Origin: Liolophura sinensis
Lineage: Eukaryota; Mollusca; Polyplacophora; Chitonida; Chitonidae
DNA length: 64,000 bases
Direction: 5' to 3'
Assembly (NCBI RefSeq): GCF_032854445.1
Contig: NC_088299.1
Location: forward strand, 5,491,001 to 5,555,000
Position 1 is the stretch's first letter; each line of letters starts with the position of its first letter. Positions 11,790 to 24,475 of this stretch are shown in pieces. Made by a program: the position numbers and the translations under genes. A model generated the notes under the pieces. It ran no database searches and was not told the origin of the DNA. It saw only the letters and a list, made by a program, of their open reading frames with translations.

Positions 11790-14030
11790 GTGATGACTCG
11801 CCTATGTACGTGACTTACATGACAAGTGTGTGATTTCGATGAGCCATATGCGACCGTCTCAACCTTCATGTTTTTGTCTGAGCTATCAACATTGTATTTG
11901 TTTCGGTGTGTATTTGCTCCATTGAGCTTTGCGAATGATTACACCATGTTAATCATGATCTTATAGGGAAATCTTGCTGGCAGACCTAACGAGGACGACA
12001 GCCTGCAGAAAGTACTTCATTTGATGAATACCAAAACTGTTTGGCGTGTAGAATCGCGACCTAATTGGTCTCAAGGTCATCGCCTTATCACCAAGTCTAA
12101 ATTTAGAGAAATATCTACTAATTCAATGAGACTGTGTGTCTGTCCGTGGCATGGGGGAGGTTTAGCGTCGCTCGCGTGCAATTGAAATGTCACCATATAG
12201 CTTTAATGATGTTAATTCGAACACTTTGGCAATGGTGGAAGAAGGCGATCATTTAAAACATTGTACAAGTGTTTACACTTGGAAGTGCTGCGTTCCACAC
12301 TATAAATGTTCTAAATGTTTGCAAGTTGTATGTTACAACTTGTATGTTACAACTTGCAAACGATCATCACACGTTGTAACACGTTGGAAGTGTCAGCTCT
12401 CACACTCTATAGGATGTAATATGTTGCCTCATTTTAACACTTGACTAATGCTGACATCACGACTTTGGCGTTTTAAGGGATTGCCATGTAGAGTTGGTAT
12501 CCCGAGCAGGGTTTGTTCTGTTTTGACTGTCGTCGCTTAAAGGAAACCATCTTGGAGGTGCTGCGTTCCACACTATAAATGAGTGTATGAGTCTTCCATT
12601 TTGACATTGGCTATGAAATTATAGGGTTTTGTACGCCACTCTTCATGCGAATTATTTATCAAACTTTGTTATAAAACTAATCTGCTAAATTGACAAATTA
12701 CTATTTTTCAGAGCGAGGGCAAAACAGATTGTATTATTGCCACGCATTAGTATGTTACAAGAGTCAGATTTGTTCTTTCATGTTAGGACAGAAACTTTCA
12801 TTGGTATAGCTGGATATTGTGTTGTCTATGGCATAATGTTGTGCTAAAGCAACAGAATCTATTCTAGCTTTACTCAGGAAATGAAATATTATGTTAAATT
12901 CAACACTTCTTTTTAGCGTGTGTGGAAACCTTGGTAGAACAAAAAACTGATTAGATTCCTGCTTTCAAAGGCAGCCTCAAGAAAGAGCAAACGAAATCTT
13001 CTACCCAGTTGTGATATATTTATACACGTTGGTGTAATAGAGACCAAGGAATTCTTAGGAATGCAACTGTTTGGTAAGTTAACTTGAGCTGACCTTGAAT
13101 TCGAATATAATGGCGATTCCCTGGCAAAAGGTTAATGAATCGACCGGGGATCATCTTTATGTACGCCTCAGTTAACGAGAGAAACGTGGTATTCAGGAGC
13201 AAACTCACGTATTTTACCGTTACTAAAACGTCATTAATGCCAGTGTTGGTCAAATGTGTGGCATCTGAAAACATTCTAGACCAGGAGGGTATAAAATGAC
13301 AATAACGAAATGATTTTGTAAGAAATCACAGAGAACAAAAGCATAATTAACTTACATATTATTGGCAAATAGTACTCATGTTAAGAATTCCAAAGTTTTG
13401 GAATGTGAATAAAGCTTTGGAGTGTGAATAAAAACAAAAGGACATAAATTAGGATAATAGGGCATGGTGGCGGGGAGAAGTACCCTTCGGAGTGTAGAAC
13501 AAGTTCAAAAATATGTAATGTCATGTGGTTGCTCAGTATGATGAATAATTTATGAAAAATGAAGCAAACTTTTCAACATCTCCAAGAATGTTCCACGGAG
13601 CTGCTCGTCGAAGATATATCGAATGTATAATTCTCAAGTTGTGTGTGGCTTGTGTTTATGGCGTGCTTGGGATGTACATGTAGCAGGTTGTTGTCGGAGA
13701 AAAGTTATGCATACGCGTTATGTGTCCACGGCGGTGTTATGGATAGAATGCTAAGTGTTGATTCTTATTTTCACTTATCTCTCCTGCTCTTTCATTGGTA
13801 TCAAGCAAATACATACATCTGTACTGTATGGAGTGATATTAAACTTTTGCGCAGACATGACGCCTTGCTATGCTTTACTGTTGGTTGTAAACAATCAGTT
13901 AACATATTCAACATGACAGAGAACTTTTCAGATAAATTACACTGCATAAGCTTTTACCGATGCCAAACTATGTGATGTCAGTTATGTGATGTGGACATAC
14001 TGTCAATCTAATTTAAAAGTTCAAATAGAA
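11790..14030. other. No gene recognised
   Basis: Holds the small palindrome at 12317 and a repeated GCGTTCCACACTATAAATG word. A 110-codon frame at 13643-13975 (plus) has no recognisable similarity. Confidence 0.5.
12317..12361. repeat. Small palindrome
   Basis: GTTTGCAAGTTGTA and TACAACTTGCAAAC flank a 17-base centre that itself repeats TGTTACAACTTGTA. The word CTGCGTTCCACACTATAAAT nearby (12287) recurs at ~12560. Confidence 0.8.
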
Positions 14031-14037
14031 TGCCAAT

Positions 14038-14142
14038 ACTTCAACTCATGCTGACTTCCCCTCCGGTCGTAAATGGGAAGGTCTGTCAGCAACCAGAGGA
14101 TTGTCGTGTGTTTGCTCCCACCATATTGTTGGTTGCCGTCTT
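14038..14142 (+). mobile_element. SINE family A, internal fragment
   Basis: Contains CTCATGCTGACTTCCCCTCC, GGTCTGTCAGCAACC and CTCCCACCATATTGTTGG. Both ends are missing. Confidence 0.65.
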
Positions 14143-14399
14143 TTTACGACAGTTCATCTCCTTCCACCACTTTGGCAAAACTTTCATCTACCAGTTTTTA
14201 CAAGGAGAACCCCTTCATTTAGAATTCTGTTATAACTTCACTGAAAGCTAAAAGGAAAATAATTCCTCTGTGACCATAACTTTGTGTGCAAAGTAGAAAA
14301 AATACAGAAATCCATTCAATAAGTTTGCTCACGGGAAGCAAAACGTCTTTTTTTAACTTTATCACAGGGATTTGAACACCGAGTGCTTAACACTGTGGT

Positions 14400-14585
14400 A
14401 TTTATTTATTTATTTTATTAGTGTTTTACGCCAAACTCAAGAATATTTCACTTATACGACGACAGCCATCATTATTGTGGGAGCAAACCGTGCAGAGCCC
14501 GGGGGAAACCCACGACCATTCAAAGACCTTACGGCCGGACAGGAAGCCTGAGCTGGGCTTGAACTCACAACGACAGCATTGTTGA
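14400..14585 (-). mobile_element. SINE family A
   Basis: Tail TTTATTTATTTATTTT, GTGTTTTACGCCAAACTCAA, GCAGAGCCCGGGGGAAACCC and GAACTCACAACGACAGC. The extreme tRNA head is lost. Confidence 0.78.
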
Positions 14586-15631
14586 GGCCCATTATGGTAT
14601 TTTGTCAAGCATGGGGTAAACCATGGATCTATGGAAAGGTTACAGACAAACATTTTCACATGTGGCGTACAGGTATGGACATCGTTTTGGTGGAAAACAA
14701 GTTGCTTTTTGGTTTTGTTGTTGTCGTCGTGTACAGGTCTCTCTTTTATGTATGTGTTTATGAGATTCAAGTCTAAAATAGTCAGACTTTGACGTTCAAT
14801 TTCTTTGTTTTTCTTGGGAATACGCTTCATAAACATTGCAATCTTATAATGAGCTGTCATAGCCCACATACTCTGGTCGAAAAAATCGATCCTGTAAGAA
14901 GCAGTCATGAATTTTTGTACGTTGTGTGGATTCATTCAGATGTGACAAAAACTCCTCGCATGTTTATGTAATCGACCTAGTTCCCGGATTAGCTGAACTA
15001 TAAAAACCGTCTGTTTTCAGATGATCGATACCTCCATCAATTACAATACACGTTTACAGAATTATCACACTCAGAAATCCAACGTTGAATAGCTCTCCAT
15101 CTCGAAGAGACCGCGGACACCGCGTACTAAGGACAGGCGGTTTTATAGAGAAAGATGTCACTTGCAGCGTATATGGGATGCTGTGTACCGTTATTTGGGC
15201 AAGCATCCAGTCGTCCAGAGATCCAAAATCCCTGCTTCCGCTCAGAGTGAAAATGCTGGTCCGAAATAGTCGCGGATGTCCGGCCGTCTATACGAGCAGT
15301 CGCAGCAATGAAGAATGATCTGTGTACCGAAACGAAAATAATTTACAAAGTAGGCCTAAATTAAATACACGGGCAGAAAAAGAAAAGTAGGAAATCGTAT
15401 CTGAAATGAAAGTAAATTTAGCCCAGTGTGGTTAAAAATAGCGTTTCACTTTACTGTCAATCCTAGTGCAACCTTTTTCATCCAGGCTTCTTGTCTTAGC
15501 GATTTTTCCTTGGTTATATTTATCTTTTTTGTTAAGTATTCGTCCACCAAATTAATCAAGCATTATAATCAACGAATCACACTAGTAAGGGCTAACTCGT
15601 AACACGTCATACACTGAAGACACTGTACACA

Positions 15632-16976
15632 CATAATATGTTGTCAGCAAGGATCGCTTTTGGAATAAAACAGCTCTCCAGCCGATCAACACTGAAAAGG
15701 TTTATTTAAGCTTTGATCTTATATTATGCTACTGTACACGCAGATACGGTATATTTACTTATTTATTCAGTTGACCTTTTAAATCGCACTCCAAAATATT
15801 TCACTTATGGCATTATGGTGGGGGGAAGCTTCGCGAAACCAGGTGGAAATCCATAATCATTCACAGGTTTCTGTAAGACCTTCCCATGTGTGACCACAAA
15901 AGACTCCAGGCATTGACAGCCATTGTATTGGTGAAAGGTTTGTAACAACGCAATTTTTAATAAAAACTTTTTGTAATAATTTTTTGAGAGGAATGAGTTA
16001 TTACAAAACAGCCACCCTGGGAGAGGCAATTTGTAATAATTATTACATATTACGTTTTCATAACAAATGGCTGTGAGTTCAAGTCCAGCTCATGCTGGCT
16101 TCCTCTCCGGCCGTACGTGGGAAGGTCTGCCAGCAACCTGCAACCTTCCGCCGGGCTTTCCGCCCCCTCTACTTACCAATAAATATGTTATGCATGAAGG
16201 ATTGTAGCTTATATATTCTTGAGTATGGTGTAATGATACACACTAAAAGAAATTGTTTCATTTTTAAACACATTCTATTAGAATTTAGAAACGTTAAAAT
16301 GTAGCAGGCATGTGTTCAAAACAAAACATATTTTTAGTGTGTAATCGTTTTCTTCATTATTTAGAATCGCAAAAAAAAAATGAAACTATGATAGATAACA
16401 CTTAGAGTGAAGCTACAATCCTTCATACATAACATATTTATTGGTAAGTAGAGGGGGCGGAAGGCCCGGCGGAAGGTTGCAGGTTGCTGGCAGACCTTCC
16501 CACGTACGGCCGGAGAGGAAGCCAGCATGAGCTGGACTTGAACTCACAGCCATTTGTTATGAAAACGTAATATGTAATAATTATTACAAATTGCCTCTCC
16601 CAGGGTGGCTGTTTTGTAATAACTCATTCCTTTCAAAAAATTATTACAAAAAGTTTTTATTAAAACTTGCGTTGTTACAAACCTCTCACCAATACAATGG
16701 CTGTCAATGCCTGGAGTCTTTTGTGGTCACACATGGGAAGGTCTTACAGAAACCTGTGAATGATTATGGGTTTCCACCTGGTTTCGCGAGGCTTCCCCCC
16801 ACCATAATGCCATAAGTGAAATATTTTGGAGTGCGACTTAAATAAATAAATAAATATACTGTCTCAGCGTGTACAGTAGCGTAATATAAGATCAAAGCTT
16901 AAATAAACCTTTTCAGTGTTGATCGGCTGGAGAGCTGTTTTATTCCAAAAGCGATCCTTGCTGACAACATATTATG
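15632..16976. repeat. 1.35-kb fold-back palindrome (arms ~570 bp)
   Basis: Left arm 15632-16210 is the near-perfect reverse complement of 16410-16976. It starts CATAATATGTTGTCAGCAAG and ends CTGACAACATATTATG. A ~200-bp centre keeps weaker pairing. Each arm carries the same family A SINE pieces (GGCATTATGGTGGGGGG, and CACGTACGG with AACCTGCAACC), so the inverted duplication postdates those insertions. Mirror-image frames of 74 codons encode nearly the same peptide and are repeat artefacts. Confidence 0.93.
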
Positions 16977-17796
16977 CGCCTTTAAAATGCAAACAATACG
17001 TAGGTGATGTCAAACATATGCATGAAGGCCTATTACTCATGTCATGTAGTAGACTGTGGCTTGTTGAGGTGTTACATATGGTACGTACAAAATGTCTAAT
17101 TAACATTTCACTTATAGCGCCATATGCTTCTCAGCCGCTTTACCATATTTTTTGTGAAATAACAAAAAATAAATCCAAGGCTGAAAATTGAAGAAATGAG
17201 AAAAATTAAAGAAGAAATATATTTCACTGGAAACTTATAATGACGAAATGTTACCAAGGGAAATTCTTGGCTGTTTGTTTGGGATTTTTTTGTCATATTC
17301 TCCACAAATTCACAACACTTGAGCCCACACAACGTCGCAATCATGGTATGGTGATTAGGAGACCTAATCTCCACACATGGGGGATTGCCGAGACACGGAA
17401 GTTCTCTGACACCTTTATTGATGTCTTGACTATACGGGAATCAAATGTCTTTGTTTGATTTGTAAAAATAGAAAGTACTTGCCCGATAATAGTGGGGTGT
17501 TGTGAATTCGTGCACATGTTTAAACCTTTGCAATCTGTGAACGCCTTTTAAGGCTTTAGCAGGTATTACATATAGTCATTAGCCCAGATCAAGCCTTTTA
17601 ACTTCAATAGTAATAATCGAATGATTGAAGAAAAAAAAGAGAATTTGTAAACATAGCGCAGGAAATAATAGTTAGCGTTGGTCTTTTCTTCACGTCAAGA
17701 TTGTTAAATGTTTCCGCGGAAGAAAAGTATTAGGTCAATTGTCACTCTTTAATCGATGTGTAGGCTAACTGCTTTGTCGTACTGAATATTGCTAGG

Positions 17797-18014
17797 GATC
17801 TCTGTGGCCGAGGTGGTTAGCAAACCAGTGTGACGATATGGCCCAGGAGCCTCCCACCAATGCTGTTGCTGTGAGTTCAAGTCCATCTCATGCTGGCTTT
17901 CCCTGGGGTCTGCCCTGTTTCCTCCCACCACAATCCTGTCCGCTGTCGTATAAGTGAAACATTCCTGAGAACGGCCCAAAGCATCAATCAAATAAATAAA
18001 TCAAATAAATGAAT
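17797..18014 (+). mobile_element. SINE family A, internally deleted
   Basis: Head GTGGCCGAGGTGGTTAGC, B-box GTGAGTTCAAGTCC, CTGTTTCCTCCCACC, GTCGTATAAGTGAAACATTC and a CAAATAAATAAATCAAATAA tail. Confidence 0.78.
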
Positions 18015-18314
18015 GTTATTGCATAATGGTGGCAATCAAGTTGCTGATTTAACCGATTGTCTTTATTTTGATAACAGGTGTGATATAACTTATTTAGGAA
18101 ACATAACCACAGTCTGATGAGAGGAGACGTGCAAACCACGGGCACACCAAACCTACATGTACCAACATTTTGCTTTTATGCAGTTGTATCAGTTTCTGTT
18201 TGGTTAGGAGAGTACTCCCCAGCTCTCCTGGCTCTCTTCTAAATAATGACGTCATGACGAGAAAATATAAGCTATGTGTGTCATGCCTTGCTTTGGTGGA
18301 CTCATGTGAAAAAT

Positions 18315-18490
18315 TATACTTGTTTATTTATTTGACATATTTAACGGCAGTCAAATTTTTGGGTGGTGGAAACGTGAAAGCCCGCAGTAAACCACTGAGC
18401 TTCGGCAGGTACCTTACAAACCCCTTGACTTAAAACCGCAGCCGAAACAGCGAGAGGTGGATTTGAAAACGCGAGATGATCGGTCAAGCC
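18315..18490 (-). mobile_element. Older dispersed repeat (family C), fragment
   Basis: A TTTATTTATTTGACATATTT start, CAGTCAAATTTTTGGGTGG and AAACCACTGAGCTTCGGCAG match the copies at 22035, 24285, 35225 and 40305. It resembles family A in layout but the body differs. A tRNA-like segment (TTAGC..GGCTTGACC in reverse) follows. Confidence 0.5.
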
Positions 18491-19169
18491 GTTTAGCTAA
18501 TTCCATCAAGATCCTCAGGTTTCCAGTATAGCCTATAGCTATTTATATATAAATGTATATAAATCACCATAATTGGAAATGAAAGTAGGAACATCACAGG
18601 ACGAAACTTGTTTTGAATAACGCGTGACAAATCCGCTGACCCAGAATTCTCAGTTTCAAACCAGATGTGGTTCAATTCTTCGCCATTTCTGTGTCACCGA
18701 TTCGTTTGCACCATGTGAAGAAAAACTGCTGGACGTTGAAATTGTGCTAAAAGATTTAGGGCAAAGCTGATCACGAACGGACGCAGTCAAACACACAATT
18801 GTACTATAGACGATTAAGTAAACAAGAAGCACTCAACCTGTCTGTCAGCCTAGGCCTTCATTTCCGTTTTGTACCAAGGCATCTGAAATTGAATCAGTGA
18901 CACAAACAATATTTTATCTTTATCGCACGTAACTACAAATTTACCAAGATATCTCTTTTCTCGACAAAATCAGATAAGAGAATATTGTTTTTCATCGTTT
19001 TCACGTTTTACTAATATAATACGAAGTCATTTTGGACAGGAAAATCCGTAGGCCTGTCTTTACAAAGAGGACAAGGTGAGGTTACGATTAAAGGTATATA
19101 CGCAGAATCTAGTTTCATATCACAACCATTTTCCTGCACAAAGTATTGCTGGGCCATGGAGGTATGAAG

Positions 19170-19360
19170 GACCAAATTAATGATATCGATAAATTAATTA
19201 CCGATATCGATAAATTAGTTACCGATATCGATAATTCAGTTACCGATATCGATAATACAGTATCGATAAACTTATTTATTGATATTGATAAATGAATTAT
19301 TAACATCTTAAAAGAATTATTCGATATTGATAGATGCACCTATTTATCGATATCAATAAT
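19170..19360. repeat. ~24-bp array with palindrome TATCGATA
   Basis: At least six units around ACCGATATCGATAAATTAG. The core TATCGATA is its own reverse complement. Later units drift (GATATTGATAAATGA). Confidence 0.88.
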
Positions 19361-19553
19361 TTAGTTGTTTTTGCTGTTTGATGATTACTACACCCTCCTG
19401 ACATCTCGCAATAGTTTTTATTGGAAGTTTCAAAATGATATAGGAGCTGAGTAAACTGAAACAAATGAAAATTGTCAAAGTGTTTACAGGTATTATACTA
19501 GTACTTGTGCATGTATCACCCGTGCGACAGAGGATCCATCATAAGTTATGAGG

Positions 19554-19815
19554 GTCCTCCGTGGCCCAGTTGGTTAGCGCGCTAGCGCAGCGTAATGACC
19601 CTAGAACCTCTCAACAATGCGGTCGTTGTGAGTTTAAGTCCAGCTCATGCTGGCTTCCCCTCCGGCCGTACGTGGGAAGGTCTCAGCAATCTGCGATTGG
19701 TCGTGGGTTTGCCCCGGGCTCTGCCCGATTTCCTCCCACCATAATGTTGGCGGCCGCCGTATAAGTGAAATATTCTCGAGGTACGGCGTAAAACACCAAT
19801 CAAATAAATAAATAA
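19554..19815 (+). mobile_element. SINE family A, full length
   Basis: Head CCTCCGTGGCCCAGTTGG (A-box), B-box GTGAGTTTAAGTCC, the whole conserved body, CGGCGTAAAACACCAATC and a CAAATAAATAAATAAG tail. A short ATAAGTT repeat at both flanks may be the target duplication. It sits between two TATCGATA-rich arrays. Confidence 0.85.
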
Positions 19816-19979
19816 GTTGTTAACAATCTGCTGCTTTAAAACACCGACATTGGTAAGGCGCCTCTGATTCCGCTGCCTTGCTTCCTATATACCTGGTTCT
19901 GCTGTTTCGGGCAGACAGACAAAAACAGACACTTTCTCACAAACTCTGTTTTCTAGCAATGTAGAACAGTAAATTCTAT

Positions 19980-20215
19980 TTACCGACATCGCTAATTCAT
20001 TTATTACTGTTTATAAATGATTTATCGGTATCAATATGTTATTTATGGATTTGGCGAATTTATTTCTCGATATCGAAAAATCATTTACTTATCAATCAGT
20101 TAACGTTATCAATAAATGGCTTGTCGAATTCGACAATCATGTATCGATATCTGTAAATATTTAAAACATTTTACATAAAAATATATGTATCAATATCGAT
20201 AATTCTCGATTAAAT
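19980..20215. repeat. Degenerate TATCGATA-type array
   Basis: Scattered CGATATCG, TATCGATATC and ATATCGATAATTC words continue the motif seen at 19170. Both blocks flank the SINE at 19554, suggesting one array later interrupted. Confidence 0.7.
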
Positions 20216-21327
20216 TTTAATCTGGCCATCCCATATGGACTTTAACAGTTGGAAGTCAAAGAAACACCATCGCAAACTGCGCATAAAATTTAAAACTTAG
20301 CATGTTTTAAAGAGAAAGTACTCAAAACATAAGTAACGTCAGCGGAAAACCATTAAAAACTATATCCTAACCAACATTTCATTTTTATTCCTAAATGTAT
20401 ATTTTGGTGAAATTGTTGGAATGTTTACCAGTTTAATGTCTACTCATGCACAAAAATGAGCAGCATCAACTTGATCTCAACATTAAACAGGATATTTGGA
20501 TGACAAAAAAGGTCAAAAAATTAAATTCAATTTCCATATCATTCAGTCATGTTTTCTTTAAATTAGATCAGTCGTTCGGTTATAGCTCTCAGTTACTTTT
20601 TTGGAGTATTCATTCTTTTTTACTAAAAAGGCCATGCCTGTTCATTACTTTTAACCTGTTTTTGGAGCACTGCCCTGAATTATAGTGTTCAGATCACAGT
20701 AAATATCCATCCTCTGAAAGCTCAGAACTTCTGTTCAGTCTGTTTTCTTTGCTTCCATTGTCATAAATTGTAACTTCAGCGCCGTCCAATATTGGTTTAG
20801 ACTGATGAGATGTATCAGCCGGCCAACGGTAGATTTGCTAACATTTATTGCTCACTATTGCCCTTCTCGGAAGCCTCCAGGATAATATTCTGTGCAAAAA
20901 GATTATAATGCTTATAATTAAGACCATTAGCTAAATAAGGAAACTAATTTGAACAAGAATCAAGTGATCAGATATATAAACATTTCTTTCCCCACTGTAA
21001 ATGGACATACATGGAACATAATTGTTCTTTCTTCTTTCATCTTTCTGTTTTGCGAAGTACATGTATATTTAGATCTTAGCCTACATATTCATTAGTCTCG
21101 AAGTTGTTAGTTTAACGCAGACGAATTTATCACTTAAAATGCTTTCATCAGAATACACAACAAGGAAATAATTGAGCATTTTAAAATAGCTTTTGATGAC
21201 AGCTATTTTAGAAATCAGCAGTTTTAAATACCTCTGCAACGTCACATCTCTTTATGTAGTCTCAAACAGACTCGTAATAAAACTTATTTACAAACAATTT
21301 CGGCCTTTCAAATAATACTTAACCTCT

Positions 21328-21662
21328 AAGTGGCCTAATTATTGGAGACCTGGCATCAAACCCGGGTCGGATCATACCAAAGACTCTAGAAATGATATTG
21401 TTGCTGCTTCGCTTGACGCTCAGCACTGAAAGGTTAGAGCAAGGAAGCAGGACTGGTTGGCCCAGGCAGCGTCAGTATAATGTGACTGGGCGGGATGTCA
21501 TGTCTGGTGCCTTCGGCATGATACTTCAGTGGCGGCAGAGCTTTGGCGGCATGGACATAGTCTGTCACAAGAGATCACAGTATATGTATATACACCAAAT
21601 TACTTTTCGTTGTAATAATGACTGGAAAATTGTTAATTGCGACGTAAAACCCCAAACATAAG
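21328..21662 (+). mobile_element. SINE family B, nearly complete
   Basis: Head AGTGGCCTAATTATTGGAGA with a TCAAACCCGGG B-box. The body has CAGTATAATGTGACTGG and CGGCATGATACTTCAGTGG, and it ends GCGACGTAAAACCCCAA. The CA microsatellite starts about 15 bases after its tail. Confidence 0.75.
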
Positions 21663-21675
21663 TACACCATTCCAT

Positions 21676-21677
<2 letters not shown>

Positions 21678-21739
<62 letters not shown>

Positions 21740-21752
21740 ACACACACACACA

Positions 21753-21840
<88 letters not shown>
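21678..21840. repeat. (CA)n microsatellite, ~160 bp
   Basis: Almost uninterrupted CA dinucleotides with a few T, C and TA breaks. The open frames across it (Cys-Val or His-Thr runs) are artefacts. Confidence 0.98.
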
Positions 21841-21842
<2 letters not shown>

Positions 21843-22034
21843 CATACATCAAATGACGCTTAATTCATTCGATCTTAAAATGTTGACTTCAATAAAGATT
21901 TTGGTTTGATAAATGTTTCACTTTCAACATACTAGAACTTTTCATTTTTCCTATTTAATTTTTGTTTTATTCAAACCAATTAATCAGCCAATTATAATGC
22001 GTACTGTAGTGTAATCCGCACGTGGCCTTATATT

Positions 22035-22500
22035 TATTTACATATTTATTTATTTCTTTTGCTATTAACTTTATGCTCTAGATGTTTCACTTACACTGTG
22101 GCGGTCAGTTTTATGATTTTCCCTGAGTAAACCACTGAGTGAACTTCCTAACGCATGACAGGCAGGCTTACTGGAATTGCTTGTTGTTTTTCGAAAATGT
22201 CGTTCTAATGCGAATAGTGATAGTCACAATTTTTTTTTTTTGGAATAGAAGAGATATCTACATGTAGGCTACATCTAAACTTATTTATCTATTTATTTAT
22301 TTCAGCTTATCGAAATATCCCATCATTTGTTTTTCACTTATACGAAAACCGGAGTGAGCAAAAATAACCACCGCCAGGTGATCTTCAGCGAACGTAAAAT
22401 TAGACTGCGCTAACGGGCATCATCGACCGCGTATTGTCACCAAGGACCCACAAGCAGTGAATGTGGGTGAATTTACAATTTCTCTGACCAAGACTTAGAT
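22035..22500 (-). mobile_element. Older dispersed repeat (family C), long copy
   Basis: A TATTTATTTATTTCTTTTGC tail, TGGCGGTCAGTTTTATGATT, then AAACCACTGAGTGAACTTCC. A second part from ~22345 (CAGGTGATCTTCAGCGAACG, GTATTGTCACCAAGGACCCA) matches 40490-40560. The ~180 bp between these parts is not shared. Confidence 0.5.
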
Positions 22501-23351
22501 TGATGTCTTACTTTAAAATGGCCAATCATGATGACCCACTTTTCAAACTGCCGAGCGGGAACTAAAGACGACTGTTTCCGGTTTCAAGAAAGTGGGACCA
22601 ACACTGTTTAATTCTCCATTAGGCTTTAATTGTGCATAACAGAGTTGTGGTCCATCGGGGATACCTATCACGCCATATGCCGACTTCTGTGACTTTCCAA
22701 GATTTAACATTTGTGTATGTGTTGTTTTCCTTTCAGGCAATGTTGCGTTCGAGATTTGAACACCATATCCCTTACTAAAGTTTAAGCATATCTTCAGCTG
22801 TGAGTAAGCAACATAGAACCATCTTTTATTACTCCGCCCATACACATGAACTGCCCCCATACAAGTAAAGATTCTTGAGAACTGCTTAAAATAAATAAAA
22901 AACAAAACAGATGAATTCCTCACTTTATCCGCCACATGCCACACACAAAGGCAAGGCCAAACATTTTGCTCCTATTCAAAGCTTCCAGCTCCAAATCCTT
23001 GAGGTCCTGTTTGCTCAGACATCCTTCGGGTTAAATAAGCTACGTAGACACCTGATTAGTTCTTGTACAAAAAGTTGCAAGACTGTACACAAGAAGGGGA
23101 TCATAATGTAAAACACCCTTCGTGAATAAAGAGTTAAGATGCTTGTCTCTCAGTCAAAAAGCTAGTGAGATACAAGTACATATTTTGATTAATCACAGCT
23201 TACTAGCAGAGTATAAGACTTGGATAATGATTTCACTCATTGGCCTAGGACATTCATTACGTACTTCCATCACCACTGAAAATCGCTGACTGTTTCTCTT
23301 TGCATGCGTATGCTCTAATATCTTGCTATATATGCTTTCTTTGTTTTTATG

Positions 23352-23516
23352 ACCAAGAAGTCTCTCACCAATGCGGTCACTGTGAGTTCAAGTCCAGCTC
23401 ATGTTGGCTTCCTCTCCGGTCTTACGTGGGAATGTGTGTCAGCAACCTGCGGATGGTCGTGGGGTTTCCTCCGAAATATTCTTGAGTACGGCGTAAAACA
23501 CCAATCAAATAAATTC
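23352..23516 (+). mobile_element. SINE family A, internally deleted
   Basis: From AGTCTCTCACCAATGCGGTC through GTGAGTTCAAGTCCAGCTC to CGGCGTAAAACACCAATC. The CCTCCCACCATAATG block is missing. Confidence 0.78.
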
Positions 23517-23607
23517 TTTGTTTTTTTGTTGTGAATGTGTGTGAATGCAATAAGCAATCGGCCACATAGATCAGAAGGCCGTGTATAAAATTATACATGC
23601 ATTATAC

Positions 23608-23760
23608 ACCAGTATGGTTCGAGGAAACCGAGCTGATCTCGGTGAAAGCCCACGAACATCCGCAGGTTGCTGACACACCTTCCCAAGTACAACCGGATAG
23701 AAAACTAGCATGACCTGAACTTGAACTCACAGCAGTTGTATGAGTGAGAGGCTCCCGAGT
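23608..23760 (-). mobile_element. SINE family A, fragment
   Basis: Contains CATCCGCAGGTTGCTGACAC, CCTTCCCAAGTACAACCGG and GAACTCACAGCAG. The tail-proximal block is eroded. Confidence 0.68.
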
Positions 23761-24284
23761 CTTTGTGGTTGATTAGCAATGGACCAGGTCTCAGAAACCT
23801 CCTGTTTTGTTTCACTGCGTATAAGGTTTTAAGAGCCACGTTTAGTAATTCTAATAATAAAAGCAAGTACGTATGTGTTTGACACTGGGCATGGATATGT
23901 AACTTTGAAACAAATTAACCACAAATTAAACTTGTGTCAGGAAAATAAATTTCGTCTGCATGCTCTGTGCGTGATTCTCAAGGCGAACCAGAGGAAAGAC
24001 GACGGTGTGAGAACAACCGACATGTCCTGAGCACTCCAAGAAGGGAAAAAATCTATAAAGGTAATACTGAACAAAGTATAGATGTCATTCACAACCATGG
24101 AATGTTTGAACATGTTGTGATTTGTGCACAAACTTAACTTACTTTATTAATATTATTCACATTTTATTTGCAGTAACATTTATGAGTCTTTTTATGCTCT
24201 TATAAGTGTATAACTAATCTTTTAAAAAGCTTTCTGTTATGCCGTCAGATTTCTATATGAAGAGATCTCATGATGCTTTATATT

Positions 24285-24475
24285 CGTTTACTTATTTGGT
24301 TGTTGTTCAACGCCAAACTCAAGAAGTTTTGACTTATACCATGGCGGTCAATTTTATGAGTGGAGGAAACAGGTGTGTCCTGGGGAAAAGGAAATAAGCA
24401 CACCGTATTGGTTGAAGACAAGTGGTCTTCAACAAAACTTAGATGCGCCAAAATTCGTAAGTGTGGCGTTAAACA
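24285..24475 (-). mobile_element. Older dispersed repeat (family C)
   Basis: TTATTTGGTTGTTGTTCAAC, ATGGCGGTCAATTTTATGAG, then ACAAGTGGTCTTCAACAAAA, matching 40305-40600 with a deletion between the blocks. Confidence 0.5.

Noticed and set aside
14426-14935. 169-codon minus frame
   Set aside because: Its 3' half is a family A SINE and the rest shows no recognisable domain or splice support.
15805-16815. Two nearly identical 74-codon frames on opposite strands
   Set aside because: They are mirror images in the two arms of the palindrome and include SINE sequence; not a gene pair.
21565-21909. Open frames of Cys-Val and His-Thr runs
   Set aside because: Translation of the CA microsatellite.
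22543-22944. 133-codon minus frame
   Set aside because: Part overlaps repeat-like sequence and no domain, splice sites or codon pattern support it; left unannotated rather than guessed.
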